64,000 bases of DNA from Alnus glutinosa. Its lineage: Eukaryota > Streptophyta > Magnoliopsida > Fagales > Betulaceae. The DNA is taken from assembly GCF_958979055.1 (NCBI RefSeq), contig NC_084890.1:24650149-24714148 (forward strand). The letters run 5' to 3'. Shown in pieces: positions 11,881 to 23,000 of the stretch (the first letter of the stretch is position 1; every line of letters begins with the position of its first letter). The notes beneath the pieces were generated by a model. That model ran no database searches and was not told where the DNA came from. It worked only from the letters and a program-made list of their open reading frames with translations. Both the position numbers and the translations under genes were made by a program.

Positions 11881-13683
11881 CCTATAAATGAATATAACCT
11901 TGCATATTTTTTGATACTTGAAAGAAACTAAGCTTTCTTTAATATAGGCATTTGTAAGAAACTACATAAAAAAATTGTGCCCGTGGCACAATCTTAGATA
12001 AGTCACTGCTGCACCAATTACATCTAAAAAATTGTGCATTTGTATCCACATGGTGTGCGCGGAGCTTGCATTCAAGGAACAGCTAACTATAGATCCCATC
12101 AAGCTTTTCATTTTTTTGGGTAAATAAAACTATAACAGTACAGAAGTGTATATAAGACGAAAACCCCATTTAACTGATTTTTCATCAACAAATAAGAGTA
12201 TACCTCAAGATTACTAGAGTGGAAGATTTCAAACATGATGAGCTGCAGTTTTCATCAAAGAACAACCTCAACTCTTTTTCAAAGGTAATTGCCTACCATT
12301 CAGGAATCCGGCTTCTGTTGCTTCAGTTAGAATCTTTGCCGTGATAGGCTTTCAATATTATTTACCGTAACTTTTGATGACCCTCAAATTCACGTTTTAT
12401 CTTTGCCTTAAGCGTGATCAAGGCTAGCAGAAAGGTTTACATGTAACACCTAACACTATGAAAGCTAAGCACCTCTAACCAGGTACTACTTGAGGATAAA
12501 GTACATCAATCCAAATGTTTCAACAAAGAGATTTCGATAGTCATAAGTTGAAATAGATAACATGAAAGATGATATCCAAAGAAAACAAATTTTAAGACGA
12601 AGAAGAAGAAAAAGAATGAGTTGTCACACTGTTTGTGACAGCTTTGCTTGTTATGGGCTGAGGTTCGGTTACTTCATACGACTAATAAAAATTTTGGATG
12701 CTGGTAGTAAGAACAGAGGCAAGGGCAGCAAGACAAGCACAAAAAAGCACATTTAGACAATGTAAGAATCCCGTGCTGTTGATTGACGAGAGAAATACAA
12801 TAGAATTGATAAACACAAATATCTCCAGTTTACCAACAAACCCTAAACCTCTTAATCAATAAACTAGAATTACACGAAGTAGTTACCAAAATCCAAAACA
12901 ACCACAAGACTCCCAGCAATCACATTGTACCTCAATCTTAAAAATTAAACATAAACATATCAATTAAAACCTTAATTTCTCGCGCATAATTCAAATCAAA
13001 TCCGAACAAAAAGAAAAAAGAAAATACCTGTCAGCGATGTGCCTGAGGAGCTCGTCGGTGCCGCAGTACTCGATGCTGATATCGACCACTGGCCGCAGCT
13101 GCGATCGACCGCGTGGCGGCACATCCTCTCGAGGTGGTAGGGGAACCCCCAGCGGTTGCCAGAGTAGCGCAATTCGACGGCGCGCCACATCGACGGGTCC
13201 TTGCAGAGGTTGCGCCACAGCGAGCACACCAGCTGCGCGCTCTTCAGGATCTCGATGGCGCCCAGTCTCAGTAGGATCGACGCCGTCACGTCTCGGGGCA
13301 GGTCCAGCCAGTTGCGGAATTCGTCTGCGAGGTCAGGAGGAGGGTCCATCGTGAGATTTTCTCGAAAATGCTGGGATTTTCCGGGAAGATCAAGTCATGG
13401 GGTTTGGGGTGTGTTTGTGTTGTGTGGGGTTGGTATTTGTTAACCTCGTGTTTATCAATAATAATTAATAAATTCTTGCTACATATATTGTGATAAATGT
13501 TTAGTTTTATTTTATTTTTTTTGCCTATTTTCATACAAAAAAACGTAGATGATCTTATAAATTCTACTGTTAATTTACGAAAAAAATATATAACAAATGT
13601 GCAAGAAAATGAAATTAAACATTTTTTATTATTATTTGATTTAAATTCTTGTAGAAAGTTTGGAGAAAATTTATAAACATTAA

Positions 13684-14436
13684 CCACATCCAAGAACACA
13701 ACCGCTTCTTTCTCTCTCGTTTTTGTGAGAGAAGTTCTCTCTCAGCCTCCTTGGCGAGGGCCTCAAGGGAGGAGGTATGGCCTTCTCTTCATCCTCTCCC
13801 TTCTCCCTTCCTTTCTCTGATCTCTCCATTAACTTCTTAATTTCTCTCTATATTTTTTTCTTTGTTTTTCTTTTTTCTCCACCGGATTTAACGGCTCATA
13901 CGTCACCGTTGGTATTGTCCATGCGCCACCGCCATCACCGCTTGGCCCGCTCCCTCTTGGTCCATGCGTCATTTCGATATCTTCCTCGTTCCTCACATAA
14001 TGGCTCTCCATAGTTGGTTCCTTATTTTGGTGTATGGAGGTTCCCAAATATTGTTGTTGTTCTTCTTCTTTGGTGTTCTACAAGCTTCTTGTGCCGGGTT
14101 CTCTCATCTTTGGACGCTAGGTTAGTGCTCATCTTCGATGATCCATACTTATTCGGTGCATATTTTTTCGTTGCGGCTCTCCTCTCTGGTTGCTCCAGTA
14201 GGGATTGTTAGCAACCTTGTTTTGGCTTTGCCTTCTCAAACTGCCTGTTTAGGCCGATTGGTCCATTCATTTGGCCCTTTTTCTTTTTTTTTTTTTACTG
14301 CCATGGTTGCTTTTAGTTGTTGTTGGGTTGCCATACCGTTTGTTTTTCTCTTCATTGTTGTAATCTTCACCTTTCTCTTTTCCCGTGTTGAATAGGAAAA
14401 AAAAATGAAAATGAAAAAAACCAAATCCCAGAGCAA
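13684..14436 (+). mobile_element. Retroposon inserted upstream of F-box copy B (no. 1)
   Basis: The upstream regions of copies A and B align around TTTATAA..TTA at 9511 and 13672, and again around TTGCATTGAATTTC at 9550 and 14475. The intervening block exists only in B. It begins with CT-rich TTTCTCTCTCGTTTTTGTGAG, is GC-richer than its flanks, and ends in an A-rich tail (14396-14420). The flanks CCACATCCAAGAACAC (13684) and CCAAATCCCAGAGCAA (14421) look like a diverged target duplication. Open frames inside match no family I recognise; a 5'-region fragment of a LINE or a SINE-like retroposon is most likely. Confidence 0.65.
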
Positions 14437-14614
14437 AATAACGTTGTTTTCACGAAATTATTTGTTGAAAACAAATGCATTGCATTGAATTTCGCAATAT
14501 CCAAATTTCTAATAAAGAAATTATAAATTTATTATAAAATGTAAAGATAGAAATAACTATCTACAAGAGTCCCAATTTCACTTTCACAATGTCAACAATT
14601 TATAATTAAGAAAC

Positions 14615-15700
14615 AGGCTATCTTAAAAAAGTGTACTTTGTTTCTCGACCCTCTCTAGAGAAACACCCCCAGGAATACTTGCTTGCCGGGGGAGGGAGGC
14701 TGCCTCCCTCCCCCCGGCTCCTTGTGTCCCTTAGTCCTCTTGGACTAAGGTGTCTTTTGTCCCCTTCCTGAATTTTTCTCGGTGGAGGCTAGATATCCCC
14801 AGCCACTAGGGCTGTGAAGCTTTTGTTCCCCCCGGTAGATCCAGTGGTGGCTGACTTTCCCCTAGCCTCTGGAGGCTATGGTGGCTTGCATTTGTGTTGG
14901 TTTTTCTTCTTTTTCTTCTGTCAGGCAATAAAGCTAAAAGCAAGGTGTCCAGTGTGGGGATATGGCGGCCGTTTGTGTCTCCTAACAGTGGTTTTTGGCA
15001 TACTTCTTCAACAGTTTTTTCGATTTTCGGAGCCAGATCTACTCAACCCCGTTGTTTTTTTCAAGACACGCGCCACTCAGCCTCGTTCTCCGTCGTTGTC
15101 CGCTCCCGCTGCCGGAAGTACGTGTCACGTCGATCGTCGGAGACTGGCACGTGGCCTGCACGCGCCAGAGAGGCCTTTGCTCTTTGGCGCGCGTGAAGGC
15201 CACACTCCACCATTTTCTGGTCGTGCTCGTTGGGGACGAGGGCTACGGTGGCGGATCTACGGCTGGGTGCTGCTGGTGATGGCGCGTGTCTCCCACGCAC
15301 CGCCATCTCTGGTGGATTACGTCCATGTCTCCTCTGCCGGTTGCTTTGTTTTTTGGTTTTTTCTGCTTTGTGTTGTTGTGAATTCTCTTGTTTCTCTGTA
15401 CAGTCTGGCTGTATATTACTCAGATTTTATTGGAATTTTTGTTGGCTAGATGCTAGATCGGCACTCTTTTATCTGAGTGTGAGCGTTAATGTAAGAGAGG
15501 TTCAAATGTAATTCTAATAGGGTTGGAGGTTTCGTTTCTGCACGGGCAGCTGTTTTTTAAGTCAAATCCCTCTGGCTTAGAGTGTAAGGGGGTCCTGTCC
15601 CTTTATTTCTCATGATGTATGATTTGCAGAATTTATAATAGCACATGCTATTTGTTAAATAAAATAAAATAAAAAATAAAATAAAAAAAAGGCTATCTTA
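14615..15700 (+). mobile_element. Retroposon inserted upstream of F-box copy B (no. 2), 11-bp TSD
   Basis: The block of about 1065 bp lies between the identical 11-mers AGGCTATCTTA at 14615-14625 and 15690-15700 and ends in an (AAAAT)n/A-rich tail at about 15656-15689. That is the signature of target-primed retroposition. The inside is GC-rich with CTCCCCC/GGGGGAGGG inverted motifs near 14691. A 211-codon open frame (14814-15449) shows no domain I recognise. It is absent from the equivalent upstream region of copy A. Confidence 0.78.
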
Positions 15701-18205
15701 CCATTTTTGGTTAGACAATTCAGGAATAATAATTTATATTTTCCAAAAACAATAACCAATAATTTGAAACCATACACGAAGGTTACGTGGTTATTCTATT
15801 TAAAAAAATAATAACTTTCATTGAAAATTGAAGAAAGTAGAAAATTTGAATTTTCTCATTGGCTATGAGGGACTCCTATAAGGCCCAAGGATCGCCTTAA
15901 GCCCAGGACGCAAGACCCATGACGGGCCCAAGTGCACTTACCATGTGGCTAGCCAAGGAGCCTAGGGCTTGAGAAAATCCAGATCCGAGAGCACCATTGC
16001 AAGATCGGTCCCCATAAAACTTGAATTTGAATCCTCTCCATTTGAAATGGAGTAGATTCATTATAAAGTAAATGCATAGTTATCTTTTTATATTCTGCCT
16101 AGAACTTACGTCATTAAATTTCCCCCCATAAGCTACATTGGCCGTTCTAGAGAGAAAAAAAAAGGGTTGCTAGGTGCCAAATACAAGTCAAAAACTAAAC
16201 CTATGAATTGGTCATTTTTATTTGAGAAAAGACCTCTGCACAACAGCTTGTGCAAATTTGTAGACACATGAGGTAGGACCCATGTGGTCCTATTGTGATG
16301 GGACTCACCACATAGGTCTCACCCTATATATCTACAAAAAGTGCACAATAGTTACACAACTGTTATGCACCAATCAGCTCTCTTTTTACTTTATTGTTGC
16401 TATCGATTTGATCACTTTTTTTTAACGGTGCCTCTACTTTTTTATTATTTCTTTGTTTTTTTAAAAAAAAAAATAATAACGTGGCACCCTTAGCCGGGTG
16501 ACTATCCCACCAATTTGTAAAGAAATATAATAAAAAATTAGTAGTATCTTTGACAACACTCTTTTAATCCCATCAATATTTTCAGAAAAAAGGTAAAAAA
16601 GTAAGTCATAGCTCAAAAACCCTTTGATAAGTCTATAACTTAATAATAAAAAAGATCAAGGGCAATTTATACGAAGAGGTCAAATGGATTTCAATAAATA
16701 AATAATTTTTTTTATTTAAAAAAAAAAAAAAACAGAGTGCACATCCGGGAGCGTCTTCATACCCATTACCCACATGCATCGCCTCAGGGGATGGGGAGAT
16801 TTGACTCCACGTCTGGTCAAGATGCCATGAACGTGGACCTTGGTGAGTCGGTGACAGAGGTTTCGCCATCGAGATATGACATATTGCCACCTAAATACAT
16901 AGCAAATTTTACTTTTAATTTAAAAAAAAAAAAAAAAAAAAACTCCAAAACTAGTTAGGGGGCCACCTTACTCACGTGACAAGATGGTCAATAGTTGTGT
17001 CTTGAGGTGCTAAAAGATCATATCTCTTGACTATATGTCCATCATATCACCTCCAATTTGGCTTAGATGCTATAAAAAATTAATTAATTAATTAATTAAT
17101 ACATTGCTACCCCAAGATACAACTTTTGACCACCTTTGTTCACGTGGCAGCTTTTACTTATATTTTTTAGGAAAAAAAAGAAAAAAGATATGATCTTTTG
17201 CCATCTCAAGACACAACTCTTGATGAATTTGCCCATGTGGCAAGGGGTCCCCTATCTAGCTTTAGGGTTTTTTCTCTAAAAAATAAATAAAAGTAAAAGT
17301 TGTCACGTGGGTAAAAGTGGTCAAGAATTGTGTCGTGAGATATCAATGTATCATATCTCTTAATATATATATATATATATATATATAAATATGCTATGCA
17401 AGTTTAGAGAATTTAATCTCATTAATATTTCTTATTCTTTTCCAATTTTTGTGATGATAGAATAAAGAGTAATTTTATTTAATAGATTCATGTACAACAA
17501 TTATACAATTAGATGATATGTCAGTAAAAATTAATCCTTAATTTTTTTATTTTTTTACAAGTCTTGATTCAAAAGCTAATTTTTATTCAATCAAGTTGTA
17601 TAAAAGTCGTACGAAAATTACTAAATAACATTACATGATTGGACGAAAATCAGAGCTCCACCTATGAAAAGCTAAGACTATTGCTTCACATATAAGTCGT
17701 ATTATAAAACATTTTCCCTGCACATGACATCAATGTATTTCTTATTAGAAGTTGATCCAATCTCAAATGGGTGCTAAATTAACAAGCAAAATCACAGACC
17801 ACCTTAAACAAAAGGAAACTTTCAATAGAGGATTTATTCCCATTTTTTGTGACCAAAAAAAAACAAAAAAAAAAAAAGGTCAAAAGCAACGAGAGCCAGT
17901 AACAGAATCAAAGAAGCACCAATAATTGCGCATGAATCCTACCAGAAACCAACTAATCCAATATCAGCTAAGCCTAACACCAAGAAAACAAATAATATTT
18001 ACAGGCAGGAACAGAGGAAACAAATCTCAGAGAGAGAGGGAGAGATGCTCTCTTTCTCGGATCTCTCAATGTTCTACCATGAAACAAGACTCTAATGATC
18101 AATGATACATTTCTTCTATACATTGCCTATTCTTCCATTTCAGACCACAGTGTTTTTCTTCTCCTTATAGATCCTTTCTCCTTCATCTTCTGCATAAATA
18201 TTGTG
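15701..18205. other. Intergenic DNA rich in MITEs and microsatellites
   Basis: No gene was seen. 16225-16385 is a MITE with imperfect inverted ends (CACAACAGCTTGTGCAAATTTGTAGA against the reverse complement of TCTACAAAAAGTGCACAATAG). 16866-17360 contains two to three copies of the element also found at 3493-3682 (GACCACCTTTGTTCACGTGGCAGC motif and its mirror). 17078-17100 is (ATTA)n and 17364-17386 is (AT)n. 17467-17630 is a further inverted-end MITE (AGTAATTTTATTTAATAGA and its mirror). Confidence 0.6.
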
Positions 18206-19480
18206 ATGAGCCGCGCTCGAGCATTTTCATCTCCAGACCTTGCGCCTCCTCCTTCCACAAGTCATATCGAAATGCCAGAAGAGTGTTCTTTAGAAGGTGA
18301 TTAATTCCTATAATGTATACCTATATCTACACCTATATATGTATGTACTATGTATATATCTTTTTCTTGGAATTAAATTTTGCAGCATTTCGTGCCATGA
18401 AGACGATGGCTGTAGACATATAGACTTTGTGAAAATCAGCCTTGAAGCTTAAAAGTCGGTTTAGGTTTTATGTGATGGCGTCGTGTCTGGACAGGTTAAC
18501 GAGCCATCCGAAAATCCTTAAGGTTTCGGTTCTAAAAACACATTGAAATCTTTTTAATCATGAAATGGATGAAACAGTAGGAAAATTATTGTTGTATCTT
18601 GTTTTTGTTCATATGCAGAGAAACATTCACTTATATGAGTGGTGTTTATAATATTTTAGGTATCGCAAGCAATATAAAGCTGCTACTGAAACTAATCCAA
18701 GATCACAGTGAGGCAAGCACAAAAGAACATGATGACCGAAAGGTGCAAAGGGTGGCCGGAATGATAAAGATCATCGATGATGCTAAATCCCGGATTGAAA
18801 AATGTCAATCTAGTGGCAAGAAGGAGCTCAGGCGGTGCAACACAGATCTTAGGCCTAATGCACCAAGGGTCAACAAAACGTCCAATGAACCGATAACCGA
18901 TGAGAAAGAAAGGCTAAGAAAAGAGCTCAACGCGAGCTTGGCGGCGCGGAAGAGCCTTGAAATAATGTGTTCAAGTTTGGGGAAGGAGAAGGAGATTATG
19001 GCGTCGGAGCTTTCGAAAAAGGTTCAAGAATTGTGTGGAATGGAGGAACTTATCAGTGATCTCAAAGCTCAAAACGAGATGTTGTTGCGCAAAGTACAGA
19101 CATGTGTGGAAGAGCACATAGAGAAGAAGTGTAATAGGGGAGAGGCGGCTCAGGGGAATGCAGGCCTCCATGAGAGAAACAGAGCACTTTCAGAGCAACT
19201 GCTGAAGTCGCTTGACGGGTATCGATCCTTGAAGAGGAAGTTCAAAGAAGCCAAAGAGGAAAACATTGGAATTCTTGCAACAATGGAGGAAATGGGGATG
19301 GGAGTTCAAGCTGGCCTTGACAGAGTACGCAGCTTCAGGCAACAGATGGCCTCAAGGAATGAAAAAGAAGTGGATATTGAAGAGATTTCAGCCCTGGAGA
19401 ACATGTTTGAAAGCTTTAACATAAAGATATCAAAGCATGGGCACAAGAAGAGTACTCATCGTGTCAAAACCCAAATCTGA
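18206..19480 (+). CDS. Plant coiled-coil protein of unknown function
   Basis: Two exons are predicted: 18206-18296 and 18660-19480 (304 residues). The intron has a GTGATT donor and a TATTTTAG acceptor, and the joint restores the frame as ..EECSLE-GIASNIKLLL... Start choice: MSRARAFSSPDLAPPPSTSH fits a short Ser/Pro-rich N-terminus. An in-frame ATG further up (18095) would add a hydrophobic leader that looks like translated 5' UTR. From residue about 30 the protein is mostly helical and charged: NIKLLLKLIQDHSEAS, then a basic GKKELRRCNTDLRP stretch, then KERLRKELNASLAARKSLEIM and long heptad-like stretches (about 90-265). It ends with a Lys/His-rich tail. I recognise this as a conserved plant family but know no function. 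It is convergent with BRCA1, 577 bp away. Confidence 0.75.
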
Positions 19481-20057
19481 GATCAATTCCAGTGAATCTT
19501 CTGTAACCTGTTCTTGCATGAGAAGAAAGGGGATCATTGACTTAAAGTCAGACACAAGCCTAGACTGAATTTTTACTTTTTCTTTTTCTTTTTTGGTGGT
19601 CTAGAAAGGGGTAAAAACAGAATTTTATCATAGCTTGGAATTACTAATAAGAGGGAAGCAGTTGTTAATGTGCAATAGCCTAATTCAGGTTTCTAGATTA
19701 AAGTTCAAATGGCCCTAAATTGATGTATAATTCCAGAATTATTGCAAATATGATTATGTTTTAACTCGGTAATAGCGGCAATTATCCCAGCAATAATCTT
19801 CTTATAATGGAACAATTAAAACTGACTCCCACACATTTGACATTTTCACCCACCTATATATCCTACTTTACACAGCAAAGTAAAAAGATTGTATCACCAA
19901 ATTATATTTCCTTTATTCATGCAGTCACATGAGCATGATGTTTATACATGTCTACATCATACTAAAGGAAAAATAAATAAATAAAAACTTATAGCTAGTT
20001 CAGAAGAAGATTCCTAAACATGTACAAAGCTCCGATCCTGGGATTGGAAAAGATATA

Positions 20058-23000
20058 TTATTTGGCAAGATTTTGTAAATTGCAGGCTGCTATGGAGTTC
20101 AAAACCCACGAATTGCTTGCTACTTTGGCTCCAGTTGATGTTGCCAGGGCCTCTGCATCCAACCGGCGGCGGTTGAAAATTGTAGTTTTCTTGCTAGGAT
20201 CACATTTATCAGGAAGCTCAATACTGTAAATTATGAAGGTTTGGCCTGTTGAGGAACCAGAAAACAAGGTTTTTTGGTCCTCTGAAATAGGTTTTCTATG
20301 CAGAATTGTCCCTCCAGCAGCAATTACAAGGTCTTGTAGGTACCCCTTGTATGCGGGTAAAAAATCTCCCATGAAATAGAACTTACGCCCATCAAAAAGC
20401 TTTGGCTGCTGCATGTAAAAGTGTCACTAAAAGAAGCAGGTTCACATGTTTGCACACAACCAGGTATGTTCTTGTGCAAATGCACACATCTTCATTTTAT
20501 TGGTTAGATGCTCATGTAATACTCCCCAAGTAAATGAAAGATACAACATTCGGATTAGGTTTAAATATTATCATTTAATTTTCAGAATGTGTTGCAACTC
20601 AAAGGATGAACACAAAATAATCACAGGTCTTTAAATAAATGGAAAAATTAAGATGACAGAAAACACCCACCTGACATTAGAACATGGAGTTTTAAGATGG
20701 CCCATGAAGAACATGATAAAAGCTATTTTAGATGAATCATAATTGGAGTGGGCTTACATACTGTTAATTTATGAAATTGCATATGAGATATATATCTTCT
20801 AGAAGAGTGTCAAAGGAATTCATTATGATAATCTTTACAGTTGAAGGCAAGCAGTAACCAACCTTGTTCAACAATCTTAGCCTTCCAAGTCGAGGCCCAT
20901 CCCTGATCCCATGAATGTCGACAGTAATTTCATAAGGCTCCTCATCAACAAGTTCCATGACCTTAATGCAAGCCTTAACCCCTGTAGACACACAAAGAAA
21001 ACGTGAGCTAATTACATATATGTGTGTGTGTTTGTGTGTGTGTAGATAGAAAAGGGATGGATAGCTCCAAAGCATATTTATCCCTTTATATCTGTAAAAA
21101 TATACAAGCTAGATTCTTAACTTTCTTAATAGAAAGTACAGTACTTATACTTTTTGGACAAATGATATAAAAAGGTACTTACACTCCATATTCAGTATCC
21201 ACTTTCCCTCCAAGATACCCATCAATATTTTGAGGGTTCTTCTACATGCCCCATTTTCATTTGTTGATGCAATAACATGGGTGATACTCAAATCCCACTT
21301 TTTCAGAATTGTAACTCCAGATAATCTCTCAAAATCAGAAACAGTTTCCTGCAGTTTTAACCATTAAGAAAATAATAAAAATCAGGTTTTTTTTCTTTAA
21401 AAAATAATCGATTTTAGTAATATAAGTAGAATTGTTTACCCTCTCTGCAGTTGTGAGAGCTGAACAACAAAGAACCAATTTCTTTGAGGATGCACAAAAC
21501 TTCCAATTTCTACCAGTACTGATGTCCTTTTCACTAGCAACATCATCACATTGAGATGATTTCCTGGAAAGAATGGAATAAAAGGAGAATATTGTGTTGG
21601 AGAATGATCTATTATCTGTTACTGAACGTAACTTCAAGGAAAAGGTCAACATACCCTTTAAGAGCACATTTCTTCCTCCTTTCTTGAGGGCTTTCACTAG
21701 GCAACTTAGAAGAGGCATGAAGAGGGCATAACATGACAAAATTATCCTGATTCAAGAGATAAAAACTTAAAATAAAATAAACATTTTTTAATAAAGATAT
21801 TTATTACAAAGCTTTAGATTGCATTTGGTTCTCTATATCACTTACAGTATCCCATCGACATTGAGGGATCAACTTTGCACAAGTAACGTGAAAACTCTTG
21901 CGACAACTCTTCGCATAGCACCCAAGTGCTGCCCCTTTATTTCCACAGCAACAACACTTAATTCTTCGACTTCTTGTTAATTCAGCTTCGAGACTAATTG
22001 CATTATCATCTTGGAAATAGACATTAGGGGCCCTGCACTTATATTTTTGAATACCTTAGATAGGAGTTCCATGGCGATTTCAAGATATTTGAAAAGTGAA
22101 CCAGATAACAAAGTTTTCTAAATTGGTCCAACCCTAATATTCATTATCATGGCAAAAATTCATTAATTTATGAGCATATAATAATCTTTTTGTCAATAAA
22201 TCGCATAATCTTATTTGAAATCCATATCAGTAATAACAGGCAATACATAAGCACTTAAAATAGCTTATCCTCATCCAGACTACCCGTATTCCACAAACTT
22301 CTTGTTTGGTCTAGACAGCAGATAATGAATCTGCTAAATAAGTAATTTCAACTCTTTCAGATTTTTCTAATAATATCAAAATTCAGGAGGTAAAACAAAT
22401 TTTTGAAAACCTTCACTTTAAACCAACAGGCTATCATCTGGTCCAAAATAGCAATGTAGATAAACCTCATTTGGACTTAATTTTACAAAAAAGAAGAAGA
22501 AGAAGAAGAAGAAAGAAGAAAGAAAGAAGAGGAAGAAGAAGAAGCAGTATGAAAACAGAGAAATATAGCCATTTCAGATCAATTCTTTTTGGTGATGTGA
22601 AGGATGTTTACCATTCAGTGCAATTCCTATGCGAATGTATGACCTTGGATCCTCCATCATGATCTGCAACAACAGGCCTTCCATTATAGTAATGGACCAT
22701 TTCTCCTGATGCCTGCATTTGGTTCAAAGAAAAACTGCTGGTTTATTGATCCATAGAATTAAAGCATAATGAGGAAAAGGGAAATCATGTGGGAAAAAAA
22801 AATCAAGGGAGTAAGGGATACCTCTGATTCTTCTGAAGAAAGACAGAAAGCGCATTGAAACTTGTTAGAAATAGTCCCACATTTCTGTAAGACAACGTTA
22901 TTCATCAGAGAAGGAAGCTTCTGTACAACTGATGAATCATCCTGAACTTTAACAACAGATTTTCCCTGAACCTTTTCAATGAGTTGGGTTTCCCTTGCAG

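Larger units (their letters stand above)
10368..13349 (-). pseudogene. F-box/LRR protein, SKIP19/FBL23-like, two frameshifts (copy B)
   Basis: It is laid out as copy A: exon 1 13028-13349 starting MDPPPDLADEFRNWLDLPRD, a 2.0-kb intron, exon 2 10368-10982. Two single-base deletions break the frame. In exon 1, near 13087, GACCAACTGG of copy A is GACCACTGG, so SCGQLVDI becomes SCGQWSISAS. In exon 2, near 10936, ATTTCAGATG of copy A is ATTCAGATG, so translation runs into TGA within a few codons. Past each site the other frame resumes the family sequence (IEYCGTDELLRHIADR; SEVAAKLPLLEELNASHCSL). Its tail also ends earlier (DDLTNY) than that of copy A. It is either a recent pseudogene or two base-call errors; the otherwise good conservation makes both plausible. 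Confidence 0.82.

Noticed and set aside
13777..15511. Frames of 65-211 codons upstream of the F-box copy B as genes
   Set aside because: They fall inside two insertions bounded by flanking repeats and A-rich tails; hydrophobic and Arg/Ala-rich runs follow base composition. I kept the insertions and not the frames.
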